The notes under the pieces: generated by a model | Seen by the model: only the letters and a program-made list of their open reading frames with translations | Told to the model about the DNA's origin: nothing | Database searches by the model: none | Position numbers and translations under genes: made by a program | Part shown: positions 1 to 9,168 of the stretch, one piece after another | How positions within the stretch are numbered: position 1 is the stretch's first letter | Layout: every line of letters begins with the position of its first letter | Source of the DNA: Phytopseudomonas punonensis | GTDB lineage: Bacteria > Pseudomonadota > Gammaproteobacteria > Pseudomonadales > Pseudomonadaceae | DNA: 64,000 bases | NCBI RefSeq assembly: GCF_900142655.1 | Contig: NZ_FRBQ01000002.1 | Span: 380,918-444,917, forward strand | Reading direction: 5' to 3'

Positions 1-1112
<1,112 letters not shown>

Positions 1113-1143
1113 GAATCCGCCAAAGGCTGCTGCGCGTCGGCTC

Positions 1144-1207
1144 TGCTGCGTTAAAAGTAGACTCGAAATGCTCATTTACATCAGTAAACTGCGCTTTTCT
1201 CGCCTGA
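1144..1207. repeat. Interspersed intergenic repeat, copy A
   Basis: This stretch starts CTGCTGCGTTAAA and contains TTTACATCAGTAAACTGCGCTT; a diverged copy lies at 40599-40662 upstream of rne. The core can fold into a small hairpin (TTTAC/GTAAA). It sits in the 3' untranslated region of fadA. Such elements are common between genes in Pseudomonas; I see no coding capacity. Confidence 0.6.
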
Positions 1208-1268
1208 TTTTGCCTTGCATAGCTCTAGCTCGCGCACCTTTGAACGGATTCGCGGTATCTGTTGCACA

Positions 1269-1297
1269 GCCGGGGCTTCTGCCCCGGCTTTTGTTTT
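1269..1297 (+). terminator. Rho-independent terminator after fadA
   Basis: GCCGGGGC (1269-1276), a TTCT loop and GCCCCGGC (1281-1288) form an 8-bp GC-rich stem followed by TTTTGTTTTT. It lies 157 bp after the fadA stop, so the fadBA transcript would carry a long 3' tail containing the repeat at 1144-1207. Confidence 0.85.
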
Positions 1298-1395
1298 TAG
1301 GAGCCTGCCATGTCGCATGGCTACCCAGGTTCGGCCCGTTGCACGAAATACCGGCCGACCTTTCTATCGAACGAAAAATATTTCCAGGAAATTGA

Positions 1396-1635
1396 ATGAT
1401 GTCGCTGCAGCCCGGTCTCTACCGTCATTACAAAGGTCCCGAGTACCGTGTGTTGGGTGTGGCCCGGCACTCGGAGACGCAAGAGCAGGTTGTCGTCTAT
1501 CAGGCGCTGTATGGCGAGTTTGGGCTCTGGGTGCGGCCGCTGGAGATGTTTACCGGCGAGGTCGAACTGGACGGCAAGCACGTTCCGCGCTTTGCTTTTG
1601 TCGAAGCCGAAACGAGCGTTCTGCGTCGTCCCTGA
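1396..1635 (+). CDS. DUF1653 family protein
   Basis: A 79-residue cytoplasmic protein with the DUF1653 signature: GLYRHYKGPEYRVLGVARHSET near the N-terminus, VVYQALYG in the middle, and LWVRPLEMFTGEV followed by PRF toward the end, covering almost the whole protein. The biochemical role of the family is unknown; the fold resembles small beta-barrel domains. Two adjacent ATG codons (1396 and 1399) are possible starts; both give essentially the same protein. It lies alone between fadA and topA in the same orientation, behind the fadA terminator, so it probably has its own promoter. Confidence 0.85.
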   Translation: MMSLQPGLYRHYKGPEYRVLGVARHSETQEQVVVYQALYGEFGLWVRPLEMFTGEVELDGKHVPRFAFVEAETSVLRRP

Positions 1636-1903
1636 GGTCGATCTCGAAGATACTCGCCCTTGACCTTGCTGCGACCGCCACTATATATAGCGGGGCCAAA
1701 GCAGGTCGCAGGGCGCTCTTGCAGTCCGCCGCATGACGGCAAGACTGGGGTAGCACCAGCGGCCGCGCCACGTTTCTTGGCGTTCGCTCTTTCGGGCGAG
1801 CGCCGTCATCGTCGACGCGTTAGGCGTTGACTCGATACGCCTCATAGTGTTTTCAGGCAGTTGCTTGCCTTTCAATTTATCGAATTCAGGAATTTTCCAA
1901 TCC

Positions 1904-4507
1904 ATGGGTAAATCGCTGGTCATCGTGGAATCCCCGGCCAAGGCCAAGACCATCAACAAGTATCTGGGTAGCCAGTACGTGGTGAAGTCGAGCATCGGCC
2001 ACATCCGCGACCTGCCCACCAGTGGCGGCGCTGCCAAGGAGCCTGCCAAACGCGGCAAGGCTGCTGCCGGCGAAGCGCCTGCTCTGTCGCCCAAGGAAAA
2101 AGCCAAGCGTCAGCTGTTCAACCGCATGGGTGTCGATCCCGAGCACGGCTGGAAGGCCAAGTACGAGATCCTGCCCGGCAAGGAAAAAGTGGTCGAGGAG
2201 TTGCGTCGCCTCGCCAAGGAAGCCGACACCATCTATCTCGCGACCGACTTGGATAGAGAGGGGGAGGCCATCGCCTGGCACCTGCGCGAGTCCATCGGTG
2301 GCGATGACAGCCGCTACAAGCGCGTGGTGTTCAACGAGATCACCAAAAAGGCCATTCAGGAGGCGTTTTCCGCGCCGGGTGAGCTGGACATCAATCGTGT
2401 CAACGCCCAGCAGGCGCGCCGCTTCCTCGATCGCGTAGTGGGTTACATGGTCTCGCCGCTGCTGTGGTCGAAGATCGCCCGTGGCCTGTCGGCGGGCCGC
2501 GTGCAGTCGGTTGCGGTCAAGCTGGTGGTCGAGCGCGAGAAGGAAATCCGCGCCTTCGTACCCGAAGAATACTGGGAAGTGCACGCCGACCTCGGTACCG
2601 CCAAGGACGCCAACGTGCGCTTCGAAGTGGCTCGCGAAAATGGCGCTGCCTTCAAGCCGCTGAACGAAGCACAGGCCATGGCTGCGCTGGCGACCCTCAA
2701 GGCGTCGAGCTACAGCGTCGCCAAGCGTGAAGACAAGCCGACCAGCAGCAAGCCATCGGCGCCGTTCATCACCTCCACGTTGCAGCAGGCCGCCAGCACG
2801 CGCCTGGGCTTTGGGGTGAAGAAAACCATGATGATGGCCCAGCGTCTCTATGAGGCCGGCTACATCACCTATATGCGTACCGACTCGACCAACCTGTCGG
2901 CCGATGCCATCGAAATGGTACGCGGCTTCATCGACAGCGAGTACGGCAAGAAATACCTGCCGGAGAAGCCCAACTTCTACTCCAGCAAGGAAGGCGCCCA
3001 GGAGGCGCATGAAGCGATTCGTCCTTCTGACGTCAACCTGCGTCCGACTCAGCTGTCGGGGATGGAGCGTGATGCCGAGCGTCTGTACGAGCTGATCTGG
3101 CGCCAATTCGTGGCCTGCCAGATGCCGCCGGCCGAGTACCTGTCGACTACCGTCACGGTCACCGCTGCCAGGTTCGAGCTGCGCGCCAAGGGCCGCATCC
3201 TCAAGTTCGACGGTTATACCCGTGCGTTGCCGCAAATCAGCAAGCCGGGCGATGACGCCGTGCTGCCGGAAATGAAGGAAGGCGAAGCGCTCAAGCTGAT
3301 CAAGCTCGACCCCAGCCAGCACTTCACCAAGCCGCCGGCGCGTTATTCGGAAGCCAGCTTGGTCAAGGAAATGGAAAAGCGTGGAATCGGTCGTCCGTCC
3401 ACCTACGCGGCGATCATTTCCACTATTCAGGATCGTGGCTACGTGGCGCTGCATAACCGCCGCTTCTACTCGGAGAAGATGGGCGACATCGTCACCGAGC
3501 GCCTCAGCGAAAGCTTCTCCGACCTGATGGACTACGGCTTCACCGCCGGCATGGAAGAGAACCTCGACGATGTGGCCCAGGGCGAGCGCGAGTGGAAGCA
3601 CCTGCTCGACGAGTTCTATGGCGACTTCAAGAAGAAGCTCGAAGTGGCGGCCGATGGTGACAATGGCATGCGTGCCAACACGCCGACGCCAACCGACATT
3701 CCCTGCCGCGATTGCGGCCGGCACATGATGATTCGTACCGCCTCCACGGGCGTTTTCCTCGGCTGCTCGGGCTACGCCCTGCCGCCGAAAGAACGCTGCA
3801 AGGCCACGGTCAACCTGGTGCCGGGCGACGAGATCGCTGCCGATGACGAGGGTGAGTCGGAATCCCGCGTGCTGCTCGGCAAGCATCGCTGCCCGATCTG
3901 CGCCACTGCGATGGACGCCTACCTGCTGGATGAAACCCGCGAACTGCATATCTGTGGTAACAACCCGGATTGCACCGGTTATGAGATCGAGCAGGGTCAA
4001 TTCCGTATCAAGGGCTACGAAGGCCCGAGCCTGGAGTGCGACAAGTGCGGTAGCCAGATGCAGCTCAAGACCGGCCGTTTCGGCAAGTTCTTCGGCTGCA
4101 CCAACAGCGAATGCAAGAACACCCGCAAGTTGCTGCGCAATGGCGAACCCGCACCACCCAAGATGGATGCGGTGAAGATGCCAGAGCTCAAGTGCGAGAA
4201 AGTCGACGACACCTACGTACTGCGCGACGGGGCGTCGGGGCTGTTCCTGGCTGCCAGCCAGTTCCCGAAAAACCGCGAGACTCGTGCGCCGCTGGTGCTC
4301 GAGCTGTTGCCGCACAAGGACGAGATCGACCCGAAGTATGAGTTCCTATTCTCGGCGCCAACCAAGGACCCTGAGGGCCGTGCGGCGGTGATCCGCTACA
4401 GCCGCAAGACCAAGGAGCAATACGTGCAGACCGAGGTGGACGGCAAGCCAACCGGCTGGAAAGCGTTCTACGACGGCGGCAAGTGGAAGGTCGAAGACAA
4501 GCGTTGA
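1904..4507 (+). CDS. topA: DNA topoisomerase I (type IA)
   Basis: Relaxes negatively supercoiled DNA by transient single-strand cleavage. The 867-residue protein starts with the family-typical [17 protein letters not shown] at 1904; the frame is open upstream, but an earlier ATG at 1847 would add 19 unrelated residues. Seen: Toprim acidic motif [10 protein letters not shown] (residues 111-120), the Arg-rich segment ending [11 protein letters not shown] (196-206), the catalytic Tyr323 in [10 protein letters not shown], and the GRPSTYA motif. The C-terminal third carries cysteine zinc ribbons (CRDCG...C, CPIC...C, CDKCG...C) as in gammaproteobacterial TopA. It precedes a DUF6586-type gene as in P. 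aeruginosa PA3011-PA3010. Confidence 0.98.
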   Translation: MGKSLVIVESPAKAKTINKYLGSQYVVKSSIGHIRDLPTSGGAAKEPAKRGKAAAGEAPALSPKEKAKRQLFNRMGVDPEHGWKAKYEILPGKEKVVEELRRLAKEADTIYLATDLDREGEAIAWHLRESIGGDDSRYKRVVFNEITKKAIQEAFSAPGELDINRVNAQQARRFLDRVVGYMVSPLLWSKIARGLSAGRVQSVAVKLVVEREKEIRAFVPEEYWEVHADLGTAKDANVRFEVARENGAAFKPLNEAQAMAALATLKASSYSVAKREDKPTSSKPSAPFITSTLQQAASTRLGFGVKKTMMMAQRLYEAGYITYMRTDSTNLSADAIEMVRGFIDSEYGKKYLPEKPNFYSSKEGAQEAHEAIRPSDVNLRPTQLSGMERDAERLYELIWRQFVACQMPPAEYLSTTVTVTAARFELRAKGRILKFDGYTRALPQISKPGDDAVLPEMKEGEALKLIKLDPSQHFTKPPARYSEASLVKEMEKRGIGRPSTYAAIISTIQDRGYVALHNRRFYSEKMGDIVTERLSESFSDLMDYGFTAGMEENLDDVAQGEREWKHLLDEFYGDFKKKLEVAADGDNGMRANTPTPTDIPCRDCGRHMMIRTASTGVFLGCSGYALPPKERCKATVNLVPGDEIAADDEGESESRVLLGKHRCPICATAMDAYLLDETRELHICGNNPDCTGYEIEQGQFRIKGYEGPSLECDKCGSQMQLKTGRFGKFFGCTNSECKNTRKLLRNGEPAPPKMDAVKMPELKCEKVDDTYVLRDGASGLFLAASQFPKNRETRAPLVLELLPHKDEIDPKYEFLFSAPTKDPEGRAAVIRYSRKTKEQYVQTEVDGKPTGWKAFYDGGKWKVEDKR

Positions 4508-4561
4508 TCGGCGCCCGGCACGCTCTGGTGGAGCGTGCCGGGCGTTATCTGGAGAGTGCAT

Positions 4562-5083
4562 ATGGCTGGCGAACTGTACACCCGCACCAATCAGAAGATT
4601 TTCTACGCCGGGCTCTCTCTGGAGTCCTGGCGCAAGGCCGAAGAAGGTCGGGCGATGAATGCTCAGGCGCTGGTGCAGGCCGAGCGAGAAGCCACGCTAT
4701 TTCACCTCTATGGCGCGCTTTTGGGGCTCTGTCACGAGATCGCTGGCTTCTATCGGCTGGCCAACAGCACTGCGCCGCGAGCTGAAGTACTGCTCGATAG
4801 GCAGAGTCTGGCTGCTGCGCCGAGCCCTGAATTGGCCGAGTTGATTGAGCTGTCCGAAAACACCCACACCTGGTTGGGGCAGCTATTGTCTGCTCATGCC
4901 GAGTTGTTCAAGCCGCCGCGCCCACCGCGAGAGGCCAAGGCAGACCCTGCCGCTTCACCGCTGATTCAGGCTGTCAGCCTCGATGAGGAAGCACCGTTGT
5001 TGTCTCGTGAAACGCTGGAAAGCTGGCGGCAAGAGCTCAAGGTGCTGGCGCAGCGTTTTCGAGTTGGCCTGAGCGAGTGGTAG
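4562..5083 (+). CDS. Conserved hypothetical protein (DUF6586-like, PA3010 homologue)
   Basis: A 173-residue soluble protein beginning MAGELYTRTNQKIFYAG, matching by position and sequence the Pseudomonas gene immediately downstream of topA. It is predicted mostly helical, with a central helix-rich segment (HLYGALLGLCHEIAGFYRL, about residues 47-65) and a Pro/Arg-rich linker near residue 120. No signal peptide, membrane segment or catalytic motif is visible. The start at 4562 was chosen because GGAGAG precedes it at the right spacing. Function unknown; it is probably co-transcribed with topA (54-bp gap). Confidence 0.8.
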   Translation: MAGELYTRTNQKIFYAGLSLESWRKAEEGRAMNAQALVQAEREATLFHLYGALLGLCHEIAGFYRLANSTAPRAEVLLDRQSLAAAPSPELAELIELSENTHTWLGQLLSAHAELFKPPRPPREAKADPAASPLIQAVSLDEEAPLLSRETLESWRQELKVLAQRFRVGLSEW

Positions 5084-5195
5084 AAGGGAAGCCTGCCAAA
5101 CTTTGAAAGTCCGTTCAGCGCCTGGTGGGCTTTTCGCCAAGCGACTGAGCGGAGCGGCTGCTACAATGCGCGGCCTTTCGTGGAGAAACCGATTT

Positions 5196-5432
5196 ATGCC
5201 TACTTCCTTCCTTGAAATCGTCGAACTGCCCGATGGGCGTATCGCCCTGCGTCGAGCCGATGATGAGGAAGCGCTGGTGGTGTTGGATTTCTCCGAAGAT
5301 GCCAAGGCCTTTCTCCAGGGCCAGCATGTGGAAGTCGCCAAAGCGATGCTCAATGTCGGCGTGCAAATGGCCGGCAAAATGGCAGAGGGCGATTTCGAGC
5401 ACGAAGACGAACAGCCTCGCGTCCTTCACTGA
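5196..5432 (+). CDS. Small conserved hypothetical protein (PA3009 homologue)
   Basis: A 78-residue acidic cytoplasmic protein, starting MPTSFLEIVELPDGRIALRR and ending in an acidic tail (EGDFEHEDEQ). An upstream in-frame Met at 5103 exists, but the 31 extra residues look non-coding and the conserved part begins at 5196, preceded by GGAGAAA. It contains a short beta-rich N-terminal half (ALVVLDF) and a helix AKAFLQGQHVEVAKAMLNVG. No known domain recognised. The gene ends just before a strong hairpin shared with the convergent sulA. Confidence 0.75.
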   Translation: MPTSFLEIVELPDGRIALRRADDEEALVVLDFSEDAKAFLQGQHVEVAKAMLNVGVQMAGKMAEGDFEHEDEQPRVLH

Positions 5433-5469
5433 CAGACCCTAGCCCCGGTTAAGCGAAAACAGATAAATA

Positions 5470-5505
5470 AAAGGCCAGCATGATTCGCTGGCCTTTGCTT
5501 TTTAG
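5470..5505. terminator. Bidirectional terminator between the 5196 gene and sulA
   Basis: AAAGGCCAGC (5470-5479) pairs with GCTGGCCTTT (5487-5496) around a short loop, followed on the plus strand by GCTTTTTAG. The perfect 10-bp stem has T/A runs on both sides, so it can stop transcription from both converging genes. Confidence 0.8.
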
Positions 5506-5530
5506 CGGATTCTTGCTCGCCGCCGCTATC

Positions 5531-5986
5531 TCAACCTAGGCTGATATTCAGGCTTTGCGCCTTGCCGGTGCGGGCTGCTGCTTCCAGCTGCTGACGTGCG
5601 TGCTGGGGCAGGGGATGCAGCCAGCTGACAACGGTATGGCTACGGCCAAGCTTCAATGCTTCCTGAGCAAGTTGCAGCGCACTCTGGCCGCTTCGTGGCT
5701 GCAGCAGCAGAATCCGCTCGCGATTGAGGCCCGCATCGCGCAGCCAGCTCTGAGTCAGGCTGGCCGGTGGTGCGATCAGAGTCAGCCAGCGTTCGTCATT
5801 CTTCTCGCTCAGTTCCCTTAGCATGGGCGCCAGTAGCGTCAGACAATGCCCAGCCGCACCACGCAGAGAGACTTCGCTGAAGGTTTCTTCCTGGCTTGCT
5901 GGATCCTCTGCGAATGCTATGGTCGATGCCAGAAATGCATCGAACAGGGGCAACTGGTTACGGCTCAACGACTGGGGGAACTGCAT
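5531..5986 (-). CDS. sulA: SOS cell-division inhibitor SulA
   Basis: A 151-residue RecA-fold-like protein that blocks FtsZ polymerisation during the SOS response. It is identified by position directly after lexA (11-bp gap), as in P. aeruginosa PA3008, and by the central LTLLAPMLRELSEKNDERWLTLIAPP and GRSHTVVSWLHPL segments typical of the family. It is co-transcribed with lexA from the doubly LexA-controlled promoter at 6644-6671; no separate LexA box was seen in the short lexA-sulA gap. In enterobacteria sulA is monocistronic, so the lexA-sulA operon arrangement is the Pseudomonas form. Confidence 0.92.
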   Translation of the reverse strand: MQFPQSLSRNQLPLFDAFLASTIAFAEDPASQEETFSEVSLRGAAGHCLTLLAPMLRELSEKNDERWLTLIAPPASLTQSWLRDAGLNRERILLLQPRSGQSALQLAQEALKLGRSHTVVSWLHPLPQHARQQLEAAARTGKAQSLNISLG

Positions 5987-5997
5987 GACGCCTCCAA

Positions 5998-6609
5998 TTA
6001 GCGGCGGATGACGCCGACACTCAAACCTTCGATGATCAGATCCTGTTCTTCCAGGTTCACTTCGATCGGCGCGAACTCGGGGTTTTCCGCCAGCAGCCAG
6101 ACGGTATTGCCCTCGCGTTTGAAGCGCTTGACCGTGACTTCGTCGTCGATGCGCGCCACTACCACCTGGCCGTTACGGGCTTCGCTGGTGGCGTGCACGG
6201 CTAGAAGGTCGCCGTCGATGATGCCGATGTCCTTCATGCTCATGCCGCGTACGCGCAACAGGTAGTCGGCTTTGGGGCGGAAAAAGTCCGGGTTGATCCG
6301 GCAAGCTTCCTCGACGTGCTGCTGAGCGAGGATGGGCGCGCCAGCTGCCACGCGGCCAATCACCGGCAGGCCTTCTTCCTCGATCTGATTGGGTTCGAAG
6401 CCAGGAATACGGATGCCGCGTGAGGCGCCAGGGGTCATTTCGATAGCGCCTTTGCGCGCCAACGCCTTGAGGTGCTCTTCGGCAGCATTTGGTGACTTGA
6501 AGCCGAGCGCCTGAGCGATCTCTGCACGAGTCGGCGGGTAACCGTTATCTTCCAGGCACTGCTTGATGATGGCGAGGATTTCGGCTTGGCGGGGCGTCAG
6601 CTTGATCAT
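5998..6609 (-). CDS. lexA: LexA repressor
   Basis: Represses SOS genes and undergoes RecA-stimulated self-cleavage. The 203-residue protein has an N-terminal winged helix-turn-helix (residues 1-65, with [23 protein letters not shown]), the scissile Ala89-Gly90 in GRVAAGAPI, and a C-terminal S24 peptidase-type domain with Ser124 (GMSMKDIG) and Lys161 (VTVKRF). All residues for autoproteolysis are present. Two LexA boxes overlap and follow its promoter, so it autoregulates and controls the downstream sulA. Confidence 0.98.
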   Translation of the reverse strand: MIKLTPRQAEILAIIKQCLEDNGYPPTRAEIAQALGFKSPNAAEEHLKALARKGAIEMTPGASRGIRIPGFEPNQIEEEGLPVIGRVAAGAPILAQQHVEEACRINPDFFRPKADYLLRVRGMSMKDIGIIDGDLLAVHATSEARNGQVVVARIDDEVTVKRFKREGNTVWLLAENPEFAPIEVNLEEQDLIIEGLSVGVIRR

Positions 6610-6619
6610 GTAGATGGCT

Positions 6620-6635
6620 CTGTCTTTTTATACAG
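6620..6635 (-). promoter_or_regulatory. LexA box 1 (SOS operator)
   Basis: The 16-bp palindrome CTGTCTTTTTATACAG fits CTG-N10-CAG with an AT-rich centre. It ends 11 bp upstream of the lexA start codon, just downstream of the predicted transcription start. Confidence 0.9.
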
Positions 6636-6638
6636 TTG

Positions 6639-6654
6639 CTGGGATTATATACAG
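6639..6654 (-). promoter_or_regulatory. LexA box 2 (SOS operator overlapping the -10)
   Basis: CTGGGATTATATACAG fits CTG-N10-CAG. It lies 3 bp from box 1 (19-bp centre-to-centre) and contains the -10 hexamer of the lexA promoter, so LexA binding would directly exclude RNA polymerase. Confidence 0.88.
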
Positions 6655-6671
6655 TAAGTTCCGATTGGCAA
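6644..6671 (-). promoter_or_regulatory. lexA-sulA sigma-70 promoter
   Basis: On the minus strand, TTGCCA (6671-6666), a 16-bp spacer and TATAAT (6649-6644) form a near-consensus sigma-70 promoter, with the -10 inside LexA box 2. Confidence 0.75.
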
Positions 6672-6823
6672 TCCACAGATGCGCGTGGCGAGCTGTTATT
6701 CGCCAGACGGCTGATAAAGGCAGTGCAACGAGCTATGCTCAGCCAGCTCATCTGGCAGGTATGCCGTCACGTCGACGCTATCGCCAAATGATGACTAGGC
6801 ATCCAGAATACGGCTATCGCGAC

Positions 6824-6853
6824 TTGACAGAAGATCGCGCTAAAACGTATGTT
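6824..6853 (+). promoter_or_regulatory. psrA promoter
   Basis: A perfect -35 TTGACA (6824-6829) and TATGTT (6848-6853) are separated by 18 bp. The downstream end abuts the PsrA operator, suggesting autorepression. Confidence 0.65.
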
Positions 6854-6854
6854 T

Positions 6855-6868
6855 CAAACACTTGTTTG
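6855..6868 (+). promoter_or_regulatory. PsrA operator
   Basis: CAAACACTTGTTTG is a perfect CAAAC-N4-GTTTG inverted repeat, matching the published PsrA recognition pattern (G/C)AAAC-N2-4-GTTT(G/C). It lies 14 bp upstream of the psrA start and overlaps the likely transcription start, consistent with the known autoregulation of psrA. Confidence 0.9.
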
Positions 6869-6881
6869 TCGGATGGATGTC

Positions 6882-7586
6882 ATGGCGCAATCGGAAACCG
6901 TTGAACGCATTCTGGATGCCGCGGAGCAGTTGTTCGCGGAAAAAGGGTTTGCCGAAACGTCGCTGCGCCTGATTACGAGCAAGGCTGGGGTGAACCTGGC
7001 TGCCGTCAACTATCACTTCGGTTCCAAGAAGGCGCTCATTCAGGCAGTCTTCTCCCGCTTCCTCGGGCCGTTCTGCACCAGCCTCGAACGCGAGTTGGAC
7101 AAGCGCCAAAGCAAGCCAGGGGTGACCTTCAGCCTCGAAGAGCTGCTCGAGCTGCTCGTCGAACAGACCTTGGCGGTAAAGCCGCGTAGTGGCAACGACC
7201 TGTCCATCTTCATGCGCCTGCTCGGCTTGGCATTCAGCCAGAGCCAGGGTCACCTGCGCAAATACCTCGAAGAAGTGTACGGGAAGGTGTTCCGCCGCTA
7301 CATGCTGCTGGTGCACGAAGCTGCGCCTGGCATTCCACCTCTCGAATTGTTCTGGCGCGTGCACTTCATGCTGGGCGCCGCGGCGTTCAGCATGTCCGGT
7401 ATCAAGGCGTTGCGAGCCATGGCCGAAAGTGACTTTGGCGTCGACACCTCCATCGAGCAGGTGATGCGCCTGATGGTGCCGTTCCTGGCGGCCGGCATGC
7501 GCTCGGAAAGCGGTGTAACCGATGAACGCCTGGCAGCCGCACAAGTGATTCCCCGCAGTAAGGGGCCTGCCATCATCAAGGGCTGA
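6882..7586 (+). CDS. psrA: TetR-family regulator PsrA
   Basis: Long-chain fatty-acid-responsive regulator that represses beta-oxidation genes (including fadBA) and itself, and activates rpoS in Pseudomonas. The 234-residue protein has a TetR helix-turn-helix at residues 7-55 (ERILDAAEQLFAEKGF, then NLAAVNYHFGSKKALIQAVF), followed by a helical ligand/dimer domain containing LSIFMRLLGLAFSQSQGHLRKYL, nearly identical to known PsrA. The start MAQSETVERIL at 6882 was chosen; a Met at 6849 lies inside the promoter and cannot be transcribed from it. It diverges from lexA. Confidence 0.96.
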   Translation: MAQSETVERILDAAEQLFAEKGFAETSLRLITSKAGVNLAAVNYHFGSKKALIQAVFSRFLGPFCTSLERELDKRQSKPGVTFSLEELLELLVEQTLAVKPRSGNDLSIFMRLLGLAFSQSQGHLRKYLEEVYGKVFRRYMLLVHEAAPGIPPLELFWRVHFMLGAAAFSMSGIKALRAMAESDFGVDTSIEQVMRLMVPFLAAGMRSESGVTDERLAAAQVIPRSKGPAIIKG

Positions 7587-7894
7587 TGCCTTGCCCGGCT
7601 TGCGAGGGGCTCGCTGCTGCCCCTAAGCTAGCGCACATTCCAGCAGCCAATCCCCATAGCTCCGCATTCGCGTATCTCTATCAAGAGATGGAGTAGTTTT
7701 GCCTGCAACTGAGCGTCTTAATCTCTCGTATGCTTGGCGAGTACGGAACCTGTGTCCACCGCAATGTCCCATGGCTGTGCACATCGTTGTCTGCTGCAAA
7801 CCTTTTCTGGCGCCCGCTCTATTTGCCTGGCGCTATCGATGAAGCGCGTCGTTCCAACTGGTCGGCGCGGTCACTCAATTAAGGATTCCCCGTT
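7587..7894. other. psrA-nagZ intergenic region, no gene seen
   Basis: 308 bp between psrA and nagZ. I found no supported reading frame, no clear terminator and no convincing RNA structure. It presumably holds the nagZ promoter; AAGGA at 7881-7885 serves as the nagZ ribosome-binding site. Confidence 0.5.
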
Positions 7895-8905
7895 GTGAGT
7901 ACACTTTTGTATGGCTCCCTGGTGGTCGATATCGCTGGCACTTGGCTGACCGCCGAAGACCGGCAGTTGCTGCGCCAGCCCGAGGTCGGTGGCCTGATAA
8001 TTTTCGCCCGCAATATCGAAAATCCGCGTCAGGTGCGTGAGCTATCCCAGGCCATTCGTGCTGTACGTCCTGATCTGCTGCTTGCAGTGGATCAAGAGGG
8101 CGGTCGTGTTCAGCGGCTGCGCGAGGGGTTCGTAAAGTTGCCAGCCATGCGTGCCATTGCCGGCTGCGCCGATGCAGAAAACCTGGCACGGCAATGCGGC
8201 TGGTTGATGGCCACCGAAGTACTGGCGGTGGGGCTGGATCTTAGCTTCGCGCCGGTGTTGGATCTGGATCATGAGCGCAGCGCGGTGGTTGGTCATCGCG
8301 CCTTCGAGGGCGACCCCGAGCGTGCTACGCAGCTCGCTGGCGCCTTTATCCGTGGCATGGCTGAGGCGGGCATGGCGGCGACCGGCAAGCATTTTCCGGG
8401 GCATGGTTGGGCAGAGGCCGACTCCCATGTGGCGATTCCCCTTGATGAGCGCAGCCTGGAGGAAATCCGCCAGAACGATTTGCGGCCCTTCGCGGCGCTG
8501 AGTCGTGACCTGGCGGCCGTGATGCCGGCTCACGTCATCTACTCGCAGGTCGACAGCCAGCCAGCCGGTTTCTCGCGCCGCTGGCTGCAGGACATTCTGC
8601 GAGGCGAGCTGGGCTTCGAGGGGGTGATTTTCAGCGATGACCTGTCGATGGCCGGCGCCCATGTGGTCGGCGACGCCGCCAGCCGCATCGAAGCAGCGCT
8701 GAGCGCCGGCTGCGACATGGGCCTGGTGTGCAATGATCGGGCGGCAGCTGAGCTGGCATTGTCGGCAGCGCAGCGTCTCAAGGTTGTTGCACCGAAAGGC
8801 CTGGAGCGTATGCGTCGCCGGGCTTTTCCGGGCGTCGACTATCGCCAGGATCCGCGTTGGGCGCAGGCGCTTTCGGCGTTGCGGGCGGCGCAGTTGGTGG
8901 AGTGA
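7895..8905 (+). CDS. nagZ: Beta-N-acetylglucosaminidase NagZ
   Basis: Cytoplasmic glycoside hydrolase family 3 enzyme of peptidoglycan recycling; it removes GlcNAc from GlcNAc-1,6-anhydroMurNAc-peptides, whose products influence AmpR and beta-lactamase induction. The 336-residue protein shows the GH3 motifs LLAVDQEGGRVQRL and GKHFPGHG (His166 region) and the nucleophile Asp in FSDDLSM. It starts at GTG 7895 behind AAGGA. It is not preceded by a signal peptide, as expected. In P. aeruginosa mtnP follows; here a repeat-rich gap and the convergent mfd follow instead. Confidence 0.96.
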   Translation: MSTLLYGSLVVDIAGTWLTAEDRQLLRQPEVGGLIIFARNIENPRQVRELSQAIRAVRPDLLLAVDQEGGRVQRLREGFVKLPAMRAIAGCADAENLARQCGWLMATEVLAVGLDLSFAPVLDLDHERSAVVGHRAFEGDPERATQLAGAFIRGMAEAGMAATGKHFPGHGWAEADSHVAIPLDERSLEEIRQNDLRPFAALSRDLAAVMPAHVIYSQVDSQPAGFSRRWLQDILRGELGFEGVIFSDDLSMAGAHVVGDAASRIEAALSAGCDMGLVCNDRAAAELALSAAQRLKVVAPKGLERMRRRAFPGVDYRQDPRWAQALSALRAAQLVE

Positions 8906-8969
8906 GGCGAGAGCATTTGTCTGGTTTACCCGGCTGCTGCAAAGTGGGGCGGATTCAGCCGGCCGTTCG

Positions 8970-9050
8970 CGATCGTGGGAGGGGCTTTAGCCCCGAGCTC
9001 TTCGTTTGTCTTGCTAAAAACTCGAGGCTAAAGCCTCTCCCACGAGATCG
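8970..9050. repeat. Inverted pair of short REP-like repeats
   Basis: Two arms of about 28 bp (8970-8997 and 9021-9050) are reverse complements of each other with few mismatches. Each contains GTGGGAG.GGCTTTAGCC, typical of Pseudomonas REP-type intergenic palindromes. They lie between the convergent genes nagZ and mfd and could form a long stem. Confidence 0.75.
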
Positions 9051-9133
9051 CTGGATGTCCGCTTTTGCCTTGTAGCAGTCGTTATAGGGCAGCAAGCAGG
9101 CTCGGCGTATCGGTTCGCCAGGGCCGCGCCACA

Positions 9134-9167
9134 AACAATCAGGGCCGCGCAAGCGGCCCTGATTGTT
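9134..9167. terminator. Terminator of mfd (bidirectional)
   Basis: AACAATCAGGGCCGC (9134-9148) pairs perfectly with GCGGCCCTGATTGTT (9153-9167), a 15-bp stem ending 2 bp before the mfd stop codon. T-rich flanks occur on both sides. Confidence 0.85.
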
Positions 9168-9168
9168 T

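Noticed and set aside
1886-4315. 809-codon minus-strand frame opposite topA
   Set aside because: Shadow of a conserved gene in GC-rich DNA; no family features.
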